Below are positions 19,201 to 28,071 of a stretch of DNA of 64,000 bases, piece by piece. Both the position numbers and the translations under genes were made by a program. The DNA is from a virus, in the IMG/VR virus record IMGVR_UViG_3300002494_000005, positions 1-64,000 of that record; one strand, 5' to 3'. A model generated the notes under the pieces. It was not told the DNA's origin. It saw only the letters and a list, made by a program, of their open reading frames with translations, and did no database searches. Numbering within the stretch: position 1 is the stretch's first letter; each line of letters opens with the position of its first letter.

Positions 19201-21616
19201 CGTCAAGGTCGAGTCTTTAAGCGACATACCGGCCGCCGAAGAGAGTATTCAGCGTGCCAAAGAAGCGTTAGAACAGCGTAAAAAGGACTTTGAAGCGCTA
19301 AAGAGCAGTGGATTGTATAAAGACACCGCTCTTAGCGCGTATGAGCAGAATTTGGCTGACCTTGAAAAGCGCATAAAAGACACCGAAAAATATGTGAGTG
19401 ACCGAGAGTACCAGCTTCTCCAGCAAATGGACGCTGAACTTTTAAAGGACGCTAGGGAAAGCGTGGATTACACCAATGGGCTTGCTAAAAAACTGCTATT
19501 GGCCGGTAGAGGTATTAATGAAATACTAGAGCTGTACAAGAACGCCATAAACGGTATCTTTAACCTTCCACTTAACACACCAGAAGCTAAAGCTGAAGCT
19601 GCTGAAATAGCAAAGAACTTGGTGGAAGGGCTAACGTCTTTACTATCGGATGGTATTCCCGAGGCCGCTAAAGCGCTAGGAGACATATTCGGTGACCCCA
19701 CTAAATTCCTAACGTCTATTGAAGGTTTTGGCGACGTGAACAGCCCTGACACGCTTGCTCGTGTGAGAAAAGCGGTCATAGATAAGTTTGCAGCTGCAGG
19801 GTTCGAAATTAATGAAACTCAAGCAGAAGCTATAGCTAGAGCCCTCATTTCTAAAGCGACTAAAGACGTTGACGCCGCCTACGAAGCAGCTATTAAAGCT
19901 TTTAACGAAGTCTCTTTTAATGACGTTACGCTGAAGATGAAGCAAGGCGACTTTTCCGCTTTGCAAGAATACTCTAGCAAGATAGACGCAGCTGGCAAGT
20001 CGCTGTCTACTCTGGTCAACTTGGCTGCTCTTGCAGCTAAGTTTGGAATAAAATTGGACGACAAGGTTAAAGACGAGTTTGTGCAGTTTGCTACTGAAAA
20101 TATTAGTAGCGTTGAAAACATGCCAAGCATTCTGCAAGAACTGGTCGAACAGGGAAAGCTGTCCGAACTTGCTGTAACTGAATGGATTGAAAAGCTTATA
20201 GACACGCTGCAGTTTGTCCGCGGCATGCTCTTAAACCTGGCCAAGACTTTGGGACTTAGCGAACAGCAAATAACCGCTTTGCAAACGCAGCTTCTTGACG
20301 CTGAGCGTAAACTTCAAAATGACCTTGTCACGCGCAAAGCTGCATCTCTGCACATGTACCTGCGGGGCGACCTAACCTCTGACGAATATAGCCGCAGGTT
20401 GCGCGGAAGAGAAATCCTGATTGGTGCTAAGTCACTGACCGAATTTACTCAGCTTACTGATGGGCTGGTCCAGTTGTTTACAAAGCTAGAGCGTGTTCCT
20501 GGGCTTAGCGACGCTGCCAGGCGGTCTAGGTTGATTGGTCGTCTATCGGCTGCGGCCCTGCTTGATGACGCGTCCTTGGTAAAGCTAGTAGCGCCAGATA
20601 TATCGGACGAAGAAGTAAAACTCTTTTTGAATAGCGCTACCTCTAAAGAACGTTTAGAAGCGCTCCGCGCTTCTATCAAACGGGCTATTAACGACTTGCA
20701 AGAAGAGGCGCAACAAGAGCTTGAACAAATGATTGACGGGTTGGTAAATAGCCTGCGGGATGCTCTGGCTAACTTGTTCACCTCTATTTTTACTATCCCT
20801 GTCCAAATGCTCAGGTCTTGGCGTGAGCAGCAGAGACAGCTGCAAGAACTGCGCTTTGAACTTCGCCTCGCCGCTTCTGACGTTGACTACTGGCAGAAAA
20901 AGTATGACGAAGCGGTCAAGACTTACGGTGTACTGTCCGATGAAGCCCGACGGTACGCTGAAAAGGTAGCCGAGGCCAAGCGCGCGCATGAAGAGCTAAG
21001 CGAGCGTATCAAGGAAACGGAAAACAACGCTAAGAGTCTGTTCTCTTACCTGCTAGACGCTATCGCGCAGTTCCTTGAAGCCTTGGCTCAGGCTATCACG
21101 CAGCAAGCCGCTTTTAGAGCCGCCACGTGGCTTGTTGACACGGTCATAGGAGCGGCGTTTGGAGGCGGGAATACTGGCGCTGTCACCCCACAGGGCTTGT
21201 CCGTGCAATCGGTCGGCGTCCAACCCCAAGGACAAGCCGCGGTAGCGGCTAGTACACCGACTGGTTATGGCGCTGTTTCTGGTATAATGAGTGTAGGCGG
21301 TGCTGTAGCTACACGCGCTTTAAGCGGAGCCATCGCTTCGCTTGGAGTAGCTTCTCCCATCGCCGGACTGTTGGCCGGGCTTGCGGTAAGCGTTGTTGCG
21401 GACTGGATATCTGACATCGCCGACCGCGCGTTTAACTCCAAGTACTACACCTTCGCTTACGGTACTAAGGGCCGGTTTGACTACACCACCTCGCCGGTGC
21501 GTCTCCAGCAGCCTGTCAATGTCAATGTGCAGGTGCAGGCCGAGCTAGACAAGAACAAGGTTGCTAAGGAGACTACCGACCGGCTGGTCAGGGAGTTGAT
21601 ACACTCGGGAGTGTAA
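13289..21616 (+). CDS. Tape measure protein
   Basis: At 2,775 residues this is the longest gene in the window, and it follows the tail chaperones as expected. It is almost wholly helical, with long heptad-like, charged stretches. Hydrophobic segments lie around residues 505-530 and 770-950 (one rich in GAALAGGAA-type repeats), and a further hydrophobic region is at the C-terminus (about 2640-2720). Such proteins set tail length and enter the host envelope on infection. At the usual ~0.15 nm per residue the tail would be around 400 nm. No peptidase or lysozyme domain was recognised. ATG 13289 follows GGGAGGTAAGCC. Confidence 0.95.
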   Translation: MADVRVDVELTTSMKGVQTELARVLRPIEQLLQKLSGNATLDLQLTKQGAGLVSKQLEEFASKVGIDQKEAKRLGEAFRVFVADIDRYLRNVRRGELEEAGRRLDSAMKSLQTFTEGIAAWDEKLKGVTLPTFRITAVRDGKAIIIIDSKKVIDVAEAIEADLNRFFTDRTKKEAQELRKQLYLRLQRIKRDASQGKLDEAKEALEGVYKELKTSGGLPDPRQLKDIKNVLRELSAQTKDLVANTAAELQKLAKEYLVSSVLPKFAPGVDPDALLRAYSYLGGSRQALLDAFFNALIQNNQFNNMAAGQTAKGLQQTVARLVGHIEQTMMQSLMSTEYGRDLIASKGQEAFMDQLAGAYSLLSSRLLYASPQSLQNTANMFLKDAEAAKKKFNIALDDVRGIGLALNSVAEMLEKQFGESVSIMEALSMYAHSNLLNEMAESNPLTGAYRFGRQRALDTRHEDYLRAFLPGLYNRYRQLSAAGDPTALKFRTEFVSRLGTSVDAMHGLLLNSLANFASGIGIGAFFGTVYAVSQYVQQMQELNKQLLAYKKILEMRGEQSMADSVSALRDRLLELAKASGVAVEEVARLFGTVARNGMSTDGMERLLGVVGRLNEVFGIPFDALRSDIAETLLQHRQYFLGPDTISRVLEYGGPQADKALNIFNELIKMASSAAFSFDELAKAVRFYLDTGKPVKDSFYEIAKAVEYGGTVAEDMAKKLHQMAEETVDFGQILTHGGEYQENLQQLQKQLGLTISSLGHDIMAGFGIGEASTFMATLQAMLTGFLALVKGLQDFINAVLNLKVIGPMLQAALAVLTGTGITVLVVSMFRLLALFASRVMESVTATTAILRSANLTTGIATATNLLVALRVNLVKFFTSLGAVIAAAGTGAMSLLRSGGLAALAGGALAAVRGGIGAALAGGAALLGAIPGIGWMALGATALVGTGVYLATKNARRREEEINKALESSRQLIPSINRAEYKGGVVNLYSPDNTTSTPTYAIDLEKLRSKDATDKLVAYMLGKLQGADRLVYEQAANLMRALNIQDKASLERYREQLKEEMIKLSKDYATADQKRRELINQQLLNLTAVANIVNAVGDAYVAAVQRASGVMQQTETRASLDAQYRAKLTEHATEMAKMTDREKAEFQKKIALKLIQNTVGDERGKGLFAVDSAQSWLTQVLENLERELNDRLLEAESFSTETARNSAKRAAYSWYISQLQATKSELTSFFKKAKLDPQLATRLNGLLYVKTREAKARVEQIDRQVRDFERSLADAGAQSAQQLNNVMKEAFYGPTSTPSLAAKLLATAESILNTTANDAPEKAAIVAKQVNAYLAKNLAVAQEYDRKVQTMLNEFAAAKRVSDPEKRFQNLKLVVQKYLGEYSKSLNKVPGLALQIADQLEAALFKDGGMLSAINSLTDSTIRELKNIAERVKQKDYGPFADLGRVIEGFAKGVETLAKVGVMTADFKNLSSKYQTLLQDVRLTQVKGLDKAITITKDELKHYKSLSKLSDGDKAYMAMLEAHINNLTEIKNLMVELESIDRQLSSNIDAKTKTALSSKRRQELIARKIEIERKLAALRADAEKRSQDLATATSQLMDTLTDYTGSLKDAISGLLSAITSTLEDFKNKINDQKEKLDSMVKAYLQRGTRVSLVEEEDQRYEELKKSIDEQRKSVEPFKKALDEIEKLLNGNQINNLKTVLEAIASGKTLPDTASDEVKKMYNALKGSISAAFAEELLSKLVSGVDVISEFIGKVKDELNALFLGFEAAKQNAAQHYEGLREAAQIREKVQRLEESKSKLIETLSVADDLEAYRGQVDDFVREAGTLQSKLNEFKAKYPEFDVKDIEQSLSETNQIIVEYFSMFVDKAINQLPQLSEVLKPTDEDLKKITDALNLLDKIDQELSVTKDPKVKAGLSKLRKNLVNALVQLAEKDGDSVLSYIESALGPEMFAKLRAEKTLKEFGDKVASVGKLLDVKVESLSDIPAAEESIQRAKEALEQRKKDFEALKSSGLYKDTALSAYEQNLADLEKRIKDTEKYVSDREYQLLQQMDAELLKDARESVDYTNGLAKKLLLAGRGINEILELYKNAINGIFNLPLNTPEAKAEAAEIAKNLVEGLTSLLSDGIPEAAKALGDIFGDPTKFLTSIEGFGDVNSPDTLARVRKAVIDKFAAAGFEINETQAEAIARALISKATKDVDAAYEAAIKAFNEVSFNDVTLKMKQGDFSALQEYSSKIDAAGKSLSTLVNLAALAAKFGIKLDDKVKDEFVQFATENISSVENMPSILQELVEQGKLSELAVTEWIEKLIDTLQFVRGMLLNLAKTLGLSEQQITALQTQLLDAERKLQNDLVTRKAASLHMYLRGDLTSDEYSRRLRGREILIGAKSLTEFTQLTDGLVQLFTKLERVPGLSDAARRSRLIGRLSAAALLDDASLVKLVAPDISDEEVKLFLNSATSKERLEALRASIKRAINDLQEEAQQELEQMIDGLVNSLRDALANLFTSIFTIPVQMLRSWREQQRQLQELRFELRLAASDVDYWQKKYDEAVKTYGVLSDEARRYAEKVAEAKRAHEELSERIKETENNAKSLFSYLLDAIAQFLEALAQAITQQAAFRAATWLVDTVIGAAFGGGNTGAVTPQGLSVQSVGVQPQGQAAVAASTPTGYGAVSGIMSVGGAVATRALSGAIASLGVASPIAGLLAGLAVSVVADWISDIADRAFNSKYYTFAYGTKGRFDYTTSPVRLQQPVNVNVQVQAELDKNKVAKETTDRLVRELIHSGV
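20656..20674. repeat. GGA-triloop hairpin repeat (8-bp stem)
   Basis: AGAAGCGC-TCC-GCGCTTCT, the longest stem of the family, inside the tape measure gene (frame giving EALRAS). Confidence 0.65.
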
Positions 21617-21648
21617 ACCGGATGGCATAAAGCCATCCGGTTTTTCTT
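21615..21648 (+). terminator. Intrinsic terminator after tape measure gene
   Basis: AAACCGGATGGC and GCCATCCGGTTT form a 12-bp perfect stem with a 5-nt loop, followed by TTCTTCT. It begins at the tape measure stop codon. Confidence 0.9.
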
Positions 21649-21661
21649 CTCCCGATAGTCG

Positions 21662-21674
21662 GGCGCGGAGCGCC
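21662..21674. repeat. GGA-triloop hairpin repeat, intergenic
   Basis: GGCGC-GGA-GCGCC between the terminator and the first tail fibre gene. Confidence 0.65.
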
Positions 21675-21702
21675 TTAGCACTGGTATTTGTCAGGAGGTA
21701 CC

Positions 21703-24700
21703 ATGCCTAGGAAGACGCCTATTTACGGCTTTAACCTGTTTTATCACGACGAAAGCATAATCAGCGCTGAAGACGTTCGCCCCGGAAGCGCGTACACTGG
21801 CACACTTCAGCCAGACCCCACTAACACCCTCAACTACAACTTCAAGCTCATGGAAGACTTAGTCCAGTCTATCTTGAACGGTAGGCTGGCCTTTACCAGC
21901 ATCTCCACTGTCCAGGATGTTATAGCTGGTAGGGATGTGGTAGTGGGGCGACAGCTGATTCTTAACCCGGAATATGGTCTGGTACTGAACGCCGACCACA
22001 GGCCGTCTCCTCACATCTTGCTGGATTTCGCTGACGCGCTTGTTTACGCTGGAGACGCGGATAACACGACGCTGACCGTTACCGCAGCTGGAAATAGCAT
22101 TACAAACGGCACGCAAAAGAATCCGTTTAAACCCGATAACAGTGTTCTTGCGCTTAGCGGTAACTCTGTATACCCGGTGGTATTTCTGGTGTCTTCCAGT
22201 GGTACGCTGATTGACACCAGCCTATCGGCTAAAGTACGGCTTTACCTGTCGTTTGACACCGTACCGCAAGGCATATCCGGTGTACGGCTGGAGGCTAGCC
22301 AGGACGGTAGCACCTTCACCACGATTGGTTACTACACGCGAGACCTGGGAAACAAGTATCTGCTCCTTGGACCAGCTATCCTTACTGGCAGCGCCAAAGC
22401 GGTGCGGATAACGCTGGAAGGTACCAACTCTACGTCTACTAACTTCAAGATTAGGCGTGTAGCTTTGCTGCACGAGGGTACACCAGCGCTTGAGGGCTTC
22501 TATTTGCCCAGAGCCGGAGGCTCTGTGTATGGCAACGTAAATGTTCGGGGAAATATCACCACTACCGGTGCCATACAGACACGAGTTATCCAAGGTCATA
22601 ACAACGGAGAAATACTAGTTAATGCGCGTAACTACGGAGTAGAACTCCGTATTGACGAAGACGCGACCATTACAGATAGTTTCAAAGTTACCCGCGGTCC
22701 TAACGGCTCTACCACACTCATGGTGGTGCACAGCAGTGGTAACGTTGGTGTTGGTACTGCCGCGCCAACGCAAAAGCTGGATGTAGCCGGAAATATCCGT
22801 GGTGCGCAGTTTATATCAACCGCCACTACAGGTACCGCCCCATTCCAGGTCAGCAGCTCGACAAAGGTAGTTAACTTGAACGCTGACTTGCTTGACGGGT
22901 ATGATAGCGCTGACTTCCCACGTAAAGATGAAAACGCCACTATTAGAGGTACATGGACGTTTTCTGGTGCGCCAACCTTCTCTTCTACTCCAACAACGCG
23001 GGCCGGGTTAAGAGTAGCTGATGGTGCTGGTCTGTGGACAACCCACGGGTGGCATAAGGCAATAGACTTGGATAAAGGTCAGGCTTTGGTCTGGCGTACT
23101 GGGGGCGGATTGTCAGTTGGTTTGGGTGTTGCCAGGACTACCAACCGCATTTACTTCGCTTCTAGTACAGCGGAGGATGCCAGCACCGACCCTAGCTATC
23201 CGATTGTGTTTGATGTTGGGTCCGGAGACATATTATTTACTCTTGCAAGCTCCAGCATCAAACTTAGTGGCAAGCGAACCATTGACGTTTTTGTTGACCA
23301 CGGCGGGGACACAAACACACGGTATTACTACTTGGGAAAAGTAAATAAAGGCGCTGGAATCTTAAAAGTGCAAGGCATCATGGGAGGGCACACATGGGAC
23401 CAAGGGAGGGCTAATGTAGACTTGCAGTTTTCTGCCCGCGACGGTTTTCGTGTAGACGGCGAAGTCATAGGAAATGTAGGACGTGCAGATATTTACGTGT
23501 ACGACCCAAGTGGAGACCAGTATATATACATCTATCTTGTAACCAAAACTTGGGCGCTAGTCAACTTAGAACTTTCCGCCACTGGTTATAGCGCTGTAAT
23601 AGAATATAACGGAAACTACACAACCACGGAACCGACTTTTGGCGGAAGTCCAATTACGCCAATTTTCAAACTTAGCAACGGTCCTTCTAGTAATATTCTC
23701 TGGACTGACAATAGCGGCGCTTTAACAGTTCCTGCCATCCTTGGCAGAAACACCGGAGAGTTGCTTGTTAGCGGAAGAAACTACGGGGTTGAAGTTCGTG
23801 TTGATGAAGACGCCACCAGTTATGATGCCTTTAGAGTTACTCGGGGTTCTGGCGGTTCCACCACGCTCATGGTGGTACAAAGCGGCGGAAGTGTGGGTAT
23901 AGGTACTACCTCCCCAACGCAGAAACTTGACGTCGCTGGAAACATTAAAGGAACCCAGTTTATATCAACCGCCAGCTCAGGTACCTCCCCAATGGTGGTA
24001 AATAGCACCACTACCGTCATTAATCTTAGCGCTGACATGGTGGATGGTTTACACTCTAGCCAGTTCCTCCGCTCTGACGCTGATACAACTTTTAACGGTA
24101 CCACGCTAACTGTAAACGGAAATATTATCATGGCAGCTGGAAAAACGGTAGACGGTGTGGACATTTCGGTCTTCAAGTCCGCTTACGATGTTCATGAGCA
24201 CAATGGGACCGACGCGCCTAAAGTTAAAGCCGAAAATGTACTCTCGCAGCCGTACAACGGCACCAGTTATAGTACCACTGTCAAGGCTTACCTCGATAGC
24301 CTTCAGACACAAATAAACAACCTGATTCAAGGTGCGCAGACCGCCGACACACTTCTTGTCAACCATCTAACGGTTAATAACACTATATCCGCCGGTACTG
24401 CCACGGCTACGGTTAGCGCTCTCACTGTGAACAGCAACGCCACTGTCAAAGGAGACTTGATAGTTGAAGGTGGAGCTGGTGCCGTCGCGATAAAAGAAGG
24501 CTCGTCGGATAGCACTCCTGGATACCTGGAGAAAGTAGGTGGTACGCTTCGTCTGGCACACACATCCACCAATCCAGTGACGGTGTATCGCGGAACGACA
24601 GCTGGGCAAGCGGATTTTGAAATTTTCAAAGACGCTGGTAGTGGTGAATTGCCAATCTACCTGAGGTTTCACCAAACCACACGCCACTGGGAGTCTATCA

Positions 24701-25410
24701 AGGCCACCAACGGTCTTATATCCTTTGTAAACGGCAACGACACTGATTACATTGACATCAAGGCTAGGCGTGTAACGGCTACCCAAGACTTAGTTGTAGC
24801 TGGTAACACGATAGCTACCCCATCCGGTATTCCATACGCACCACTACCAGCGCTTGGCAATAGAGGCAGAGACATCCTCGTAGACAGGGTGGCGGTGTGG
24901 GGAGATGGTGAGTATCCTTTTGCCCTGGAGTTGTTCAAGTCGGATGGGTGGTTCATAATTCCGCGCCATATCTATTACGGAGCCTTTGGACAAGCCATGA
25001 ACGGTTCTATAGGTCCTAGAAGCGGCGCAACACGTGTCTTGCGTATTTACATAACTGGCGTGGATAACGCCCGTGACGTTTACGACCCAGCAAACCAGTA
25101 CTGGAACAATGGACGTACTACCGGGAGACCGTGGGTGCGTTTGATTAAAGGTAGTAGCACGTGGGATGGGGCTTTAACTCCCACGTGGGGCGGTGGGACT
25201 AACATACGTACTTACGTACTAGAACTCCCTGCCGCATTCTTAGATGGCTACTTTCAGATAGCTTTAGGCATTTGGTGGGACGGTAACAGCCCAAGTTGGC
25301 CGACAGCTAATGTTTCTGGAGACACGGCACCAAATAACTACCTAAACTACGGCGCTGATATTCAATGGACCATCTATCAGGCGTGGTTTGAGACATACGA
25401 TAGGTACTAG
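21703..25410 (+). CDS. Tail fibre protein 1
   Basis: A 1,235-residue elongated, beta-rich protein with repeat units typical of tail fibres: YGVE(L/V)R(I/V)DEDAT, NGSTTLMVV, VG(V/I)GT-PTQKLDVAGNI and LNADLLDGYDSADF recur at about residues 305-420 and 690-780. A domain near 520-640 (VDHGGDTNTRYYYLGKV onward) is shared with fibre 2. The C-terminal 150 residues differ and may be the receptor-binding or attachment tip. ATG 21703 follows AGGAGGTACC; the TTG at 21688 is rejected. It probably recognises the host surface. Confidence 0.88.
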   Translation: MPRKTPIYGFNLFYHDESIISAEDVRPGSAYTGTLQPDPTNTLNYNFKLMEDLVQSILNGRLAFTSISTVQDVIAGRDVVVGRQLILNPEYGLVLNADHRPSPHILLDFADALVYAGDADNTTLTVTAAGNSITNGTQKNPFKPDNSVLALSGNSVYPVVFLVSSSGTLIDTSLSAKVRLYLSFDTVPQGISGVRLEASQDGSTFTTIGYYTRDLGNKYLLLGPAILTGSAKAVRITLEGTNSTSTNFKIRRVALLHEGTPALEGFYLPRAGGSVYGNVNVRGNITTTGAIQTRVIQGHNNGEILVNARNYGVELRIDEDATITDSFKVTRGPNGSTTLMVVHSSGNVGVGTAAPTQKLDVAGNIRGAQFISTATTGTAPFQVSSSTKVVNLNADLLDGYDSADFPRKDENATIRGTWTFSGAPTFSSTPTTRAGLRVADGAGLWTTHGWHKAIDLDKGQALVWRTGGGLSVGLGVARTTNRIYFASSTAEDASTDPSYPIVFDVGSGDILFTLASSSIKLSGKRTIDVFVDHGGDTNTRYYYLGKVNKGAGILKVQGIMGGHTWDQGRANVDLQFSARDGFRVDGEVIGNVGRADIYVYDPSGDQYIYIYLVTKTWALVNLELSATGYSAVIEYNGNYTTTEPTFGGSPITPIFKLSNGPSSNILWTDNSGALTVPAILGRNTGELLVSGRNYGVEVRVDEDATSYDAFRVTRGSGGSTTLMVVQSGGSVGIGTTSPTQKLDVAGNIKGTQFISTASSGTSPMVVNSTTTVINLSADMVDGLHSSQFLRSDADTTFNGTTLTVNGNIIMAAGKTVDGVDISVFKSAYDVHEHNGTDAPKVKAENVLSQPYNGTSYSTTVKAYLDSLQTQINNLIQGAQTADTLLVNHLTVNNTISAGTATATVSALTVNSNATVKGDLIVEGGAGAVAIKEGSSDSTPGYLEKVGGTLRLAHTSTNPVTVYRGTTAGQADFEIFKDAGSGELPIYLRFHQTTRHWESIKATNGLISFVNGNDTDYIDIKARRVTATQDLVVAGNTIATPSGIPYAPLPALGNRGRDILVDRVAVWGDGEYPFALELFKSDGWFIIPRHIYYGAFGQAMNGSIGPRSGATRVLRIYITGVDNARDVYDPANQYWNNGRTTGRPWVRLIKGSSTWDGALTPTWGGGTNIRTYVLELPAAFLDGYFQIALGIWWDGNSPSWPTANVSGDTAPNNYLNYGADIQWTIYQAWFETYDRY

Positions 25411-25431
25411 ACAGGTACTAGGGGGTGATGT

Positions 25432-28035
25432 ATGGCGAAGCTACACGTTAATCGAGGACTCAACCTGACGCTCGATGCCTCTACTACAGACTTTATAGTC
25501 AAAAGCCTCTCTGGACCGAATGACACCCTGCTTCTTAACGGTCGCAACTGGGGAGTAGAGATTCGCATCGATGAAGACAACTATGGTTGGGACATTTTTA
25601 GAATAACTAAAGGGCCAAACGGGTCTACCACGCTTTTCACAGTTTGGAATGACGGTTCTGTTACCACAAACGGCATTCTTAACGTAGGTGGGTTTGACTT
25701 AAAATTAGGTACTTCTGACCAAAGCTCAAGAGGCAATAGCGGTCAATCTCGTGCCTTGGTTAAATTTATCAACTCTACCCTTGTCATCAACTTCGAAGGC
25801 GACTTTACCGGCGGCACACGTGTGGAGGGACCTGGACTTGGCGTTGGTAGCACGAACTACATTTACAACACAACTGTGTCTTACCAGATACCAGGAGCGA
25901 ACGCAAACGCTAAATGGCTTATTGTCGGGGACAACGCTTCTGGTAGTGGCGTTATAAGCTTCAACAACACCAAGGACTCTGACGGTAACATTCTTGGCTC
26001 TATAGTTTGGACTAGAGAAGGGGGGCAAGCTGACGGGCACCGGCAAGTAGCTGGCATTGTAGCTGCTCAGTCTGGTACAGGTGCTATAGCTGGTTCAGAG
26101 TTACGTTTCTATGTCAAAGGTTCGGCTGGGCCTTACCAGGCAATGGTAATAAACCGAGGCGGAAAGGTTGGTATAGGAGTCAGCGCTCCTACGGAAAGAC
26201 TGGAAACTGATGGTAACGTCAAAGCGTCTAGATTTATTTCTACAGCCCCAGCGGGAGTTTCACCTTTACAGGTGTATAGTACGACGAAGGTTGATAACCT
26301 AAACGCCGACCTGCTTGATGGCTACGACAGCTCTGACTTCCCACGCAAGGCCGAAGATGCCATTATTAGTGGTACATGGACGTTCTCAAAAACTGGCGTC
26401 GCTCCATTCAACGTTAGCAGCGCAGTAAAAGTAAACAACCTGAACGCTGACTTGCTTGACGGTTACGATGCTGCCGACTTTACTAGAAAAAACGAAAACG
26501 CCAACATTACCGGGACTTGGACTTTTAACGCTTTAGGTGTCAATAAGCCGAATCCAGAGTACAGACTGGTTGTGGAAGAAGCGGGTAACCGCACCGCTAC
26601 CGCTATCCGTAAAACTAATAACGGCAACGGTGGTAATGGGTCTTTGGACGGTCCCACTCTGTTAGTGGAAAACAGCTATGGTAACCACTCCTACGGTAAT
26701 CTGGCTGAGTTCAGGATAGCAGACAATGGAACTTTTGACCCGCCGAACATCACTTTCACCGCCGGCTGGGCTTCCACTGGCTGGTCTGTGGGAATGGCCG
26801 GAAGCAATGACGCCGACTTTGGAATCGTCAGCAACAGAGGTCCGCGGTTTAATAGCTTCGGCACTCTCCAGCTACGTGTAAAGCCGGATGGGCAGTTGAT
26901 TACCACCGGCACAATCACGCCAGGTATTAGCCCTGGCTTCGCTGGGCACATCAACGGAAGCGGGCCAATCAAGTTTGTCAATGGTGGCGCCGCTCAAGAG
27001 ATATACGTGAAAAAAGTGCGAGCTTCGGCGTCGTGGGCGGTTAACGACGCTAACGACCCCGGAGATGGTGGTGGGTTCTTTAGCGGCAACCTGTTGGTAA
27101 ACGGCAGCTTTTCCGGTAGTAGCGGGTCGTTTAGTAACAACCTTTCGGTAGGTAGCAATCTTTTGGTTGGAGGTCAGGTACGCTTTGGCGATAAGCGCAT
27201 TATCAATGTCTACGTTGACCACGGTGGTGATACTAATACGCGCTACTATTACTTAGGCAAAGTAAGCACGGGCAGTGGAATTTTGAAAGTGCAAGGTATT
27301 ATGGGCGGACACACGCCAGATGAGGGGAGGGCTAACGTAGACGTGCAATTCTCCGCCCGCAGTGGATTCCGCGTGGACGGTGAAGTCATCGGTAAGCTTG
27401 GGCGAGCTGATATCTGGGTATATGCCCCAAGCGGAGACTCGTTTATTTATCTCTACCTGGTAACCAAAACCTGGGCTTTGGTAAACTTGGAGTTGTCCTC
27501 TGTTGGTGTAGCTAGTATTGAATTTGATGGTGGTTTTTCTTACTCTGCCCCGGCGCATACTGGCAGCTTGGTTAAGCTTTCCGAAACGGTTAATGTTCTT
27601 CGTTACAACTCTTTTTTTGATGGGAGTGGGATTCCTGTTACCTATTCAGCTGGTACCGGTGTTACGATTAATGGTTCTTTTAGCTTTGATGCTTACGCAT
27701 TTATGATGGGACCATTTGCATTGATTATCATAGTTCCAAGTTATGTGAACCCAAACTCAGGTTTTTCCGGAGAAGGGCAAATTACCCTTACCATGCCTTT
27801 AACTACCCTGAAAAATGCCCTCGCCTTAAATAGCGCTATGTTCCCGTGGATTAGGTCTGTACAGCTGACCGTGCATCAGGCAATTGATAACATTTACTCC
27901 GATAACCAATATAACTACTTTGGCCCGTTTTACGATGTCTCAAACGACCGTTGGGGTATTCAGGTGTACCGTCCAAAATTTACATACGACGATGCGCCCA
28001 ACTTGCTACACGCTTGGATACTGGCCACTATTTAA
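25432..28035 (+). CDS. Tail fibre protein 2 (paralogue of fibre 1)
   Basis: An 867-residue fibre with the same modular repeats as the preceding gene: WGVEIRIDEDN, NGSTTLFTV, a double LNADLLDGYD unit near residues 295-350, and the shared VDHGGDTNTRYYYLGKV domain near residues 590-690. The C-terminal region (about 700-867) is different from that of fibre 1. The pair clearly arose by duplication with divergence of the tip, and the two may form distinct fibres or a joint one. A ribosome binding site GGGGGTGATGT precedes the ATG. Confidence 0.88.
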   Translation: MAKLHVNRGLNLTLDASTTDFIVKSLSGPNDTLLLNGRNWGVEIRIDEDNYGWDIFRITKGPNGSTTLFTVWNDGSVTTNGILNVGGFDLKLGTSDQSSRGNSGQSRALVKFINSTLVINFEGDFTGGTRVEGPGLGVGSTNYIYNTTVSYQIPGANANAKWLIVGDNASGSGVISFNNTKDSDGNILGSIVWTREGGQADGHRQVAGIVAAQSGTGAIAGSELRFYVKGSAGPYQAMVINRGGKVGIGVSAPTERLETDGNVKASRFISTAPAGVSPLQVYSTTKVDNLNADLLDGYDSSDFPRKAEDAIISGTWTFSKTGVAPFNVSSAVKVNNLNADLLDGYDAADFTRKNENANITGTWTFNALGVNKPNPEYRLVVEEAGNRTATAIRKTNNGNGGNGSLDGPTLLVENSYGNHSYGNLAEFRIADNGTFDPPNITFTAGWASTGWSVGMAGSNDADFGIVSNRGPRFNSFGTLQLRVKPDGQLITTGTITPGISPGFAGHINGSGPIKFVNGGAAQEIYVKKVRASASWAVNDANDPGDGGGFFSGNLLVNGSFSGSSGSFSNNLSVGSNLLVGGQVRFGDKRIINVYVDHGGDTNTRYYYLGKVSTGSGILKVQGIMGGHTPDEGRANVDVQFSARSGFRVDGEVIGKLGRADIWVYAPSGDSFIYLYLVTKTWALVNLELSSVGVASIEFDGGFSYSAPAHTGSLVKLSETVNVLRYNSFFDGSGIPVTYSAGTGVTINGSFSFDAYAFMMGPFALIIIVPSYVNPNSGFSGEGQITLTMPLTTLKNALALNSAMFPWIRSVQLTVHQAIDNIYSDNQYNYFGPFYDVSNDRWGIQVYRPKFTYDDAPNLLHAWILATI

Positions 28036-28071
28036 TACAGTTCAGGTAAGCGAATAGGCAGGTGATACACC

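Noticed and set aside
21280-21288. TGGTATAAT inside the tape measure gene
   Set aside because: Perfect extended -10, but any transcript would end at the terminator at 21615-21648 before reaching a gene. Probably chance.
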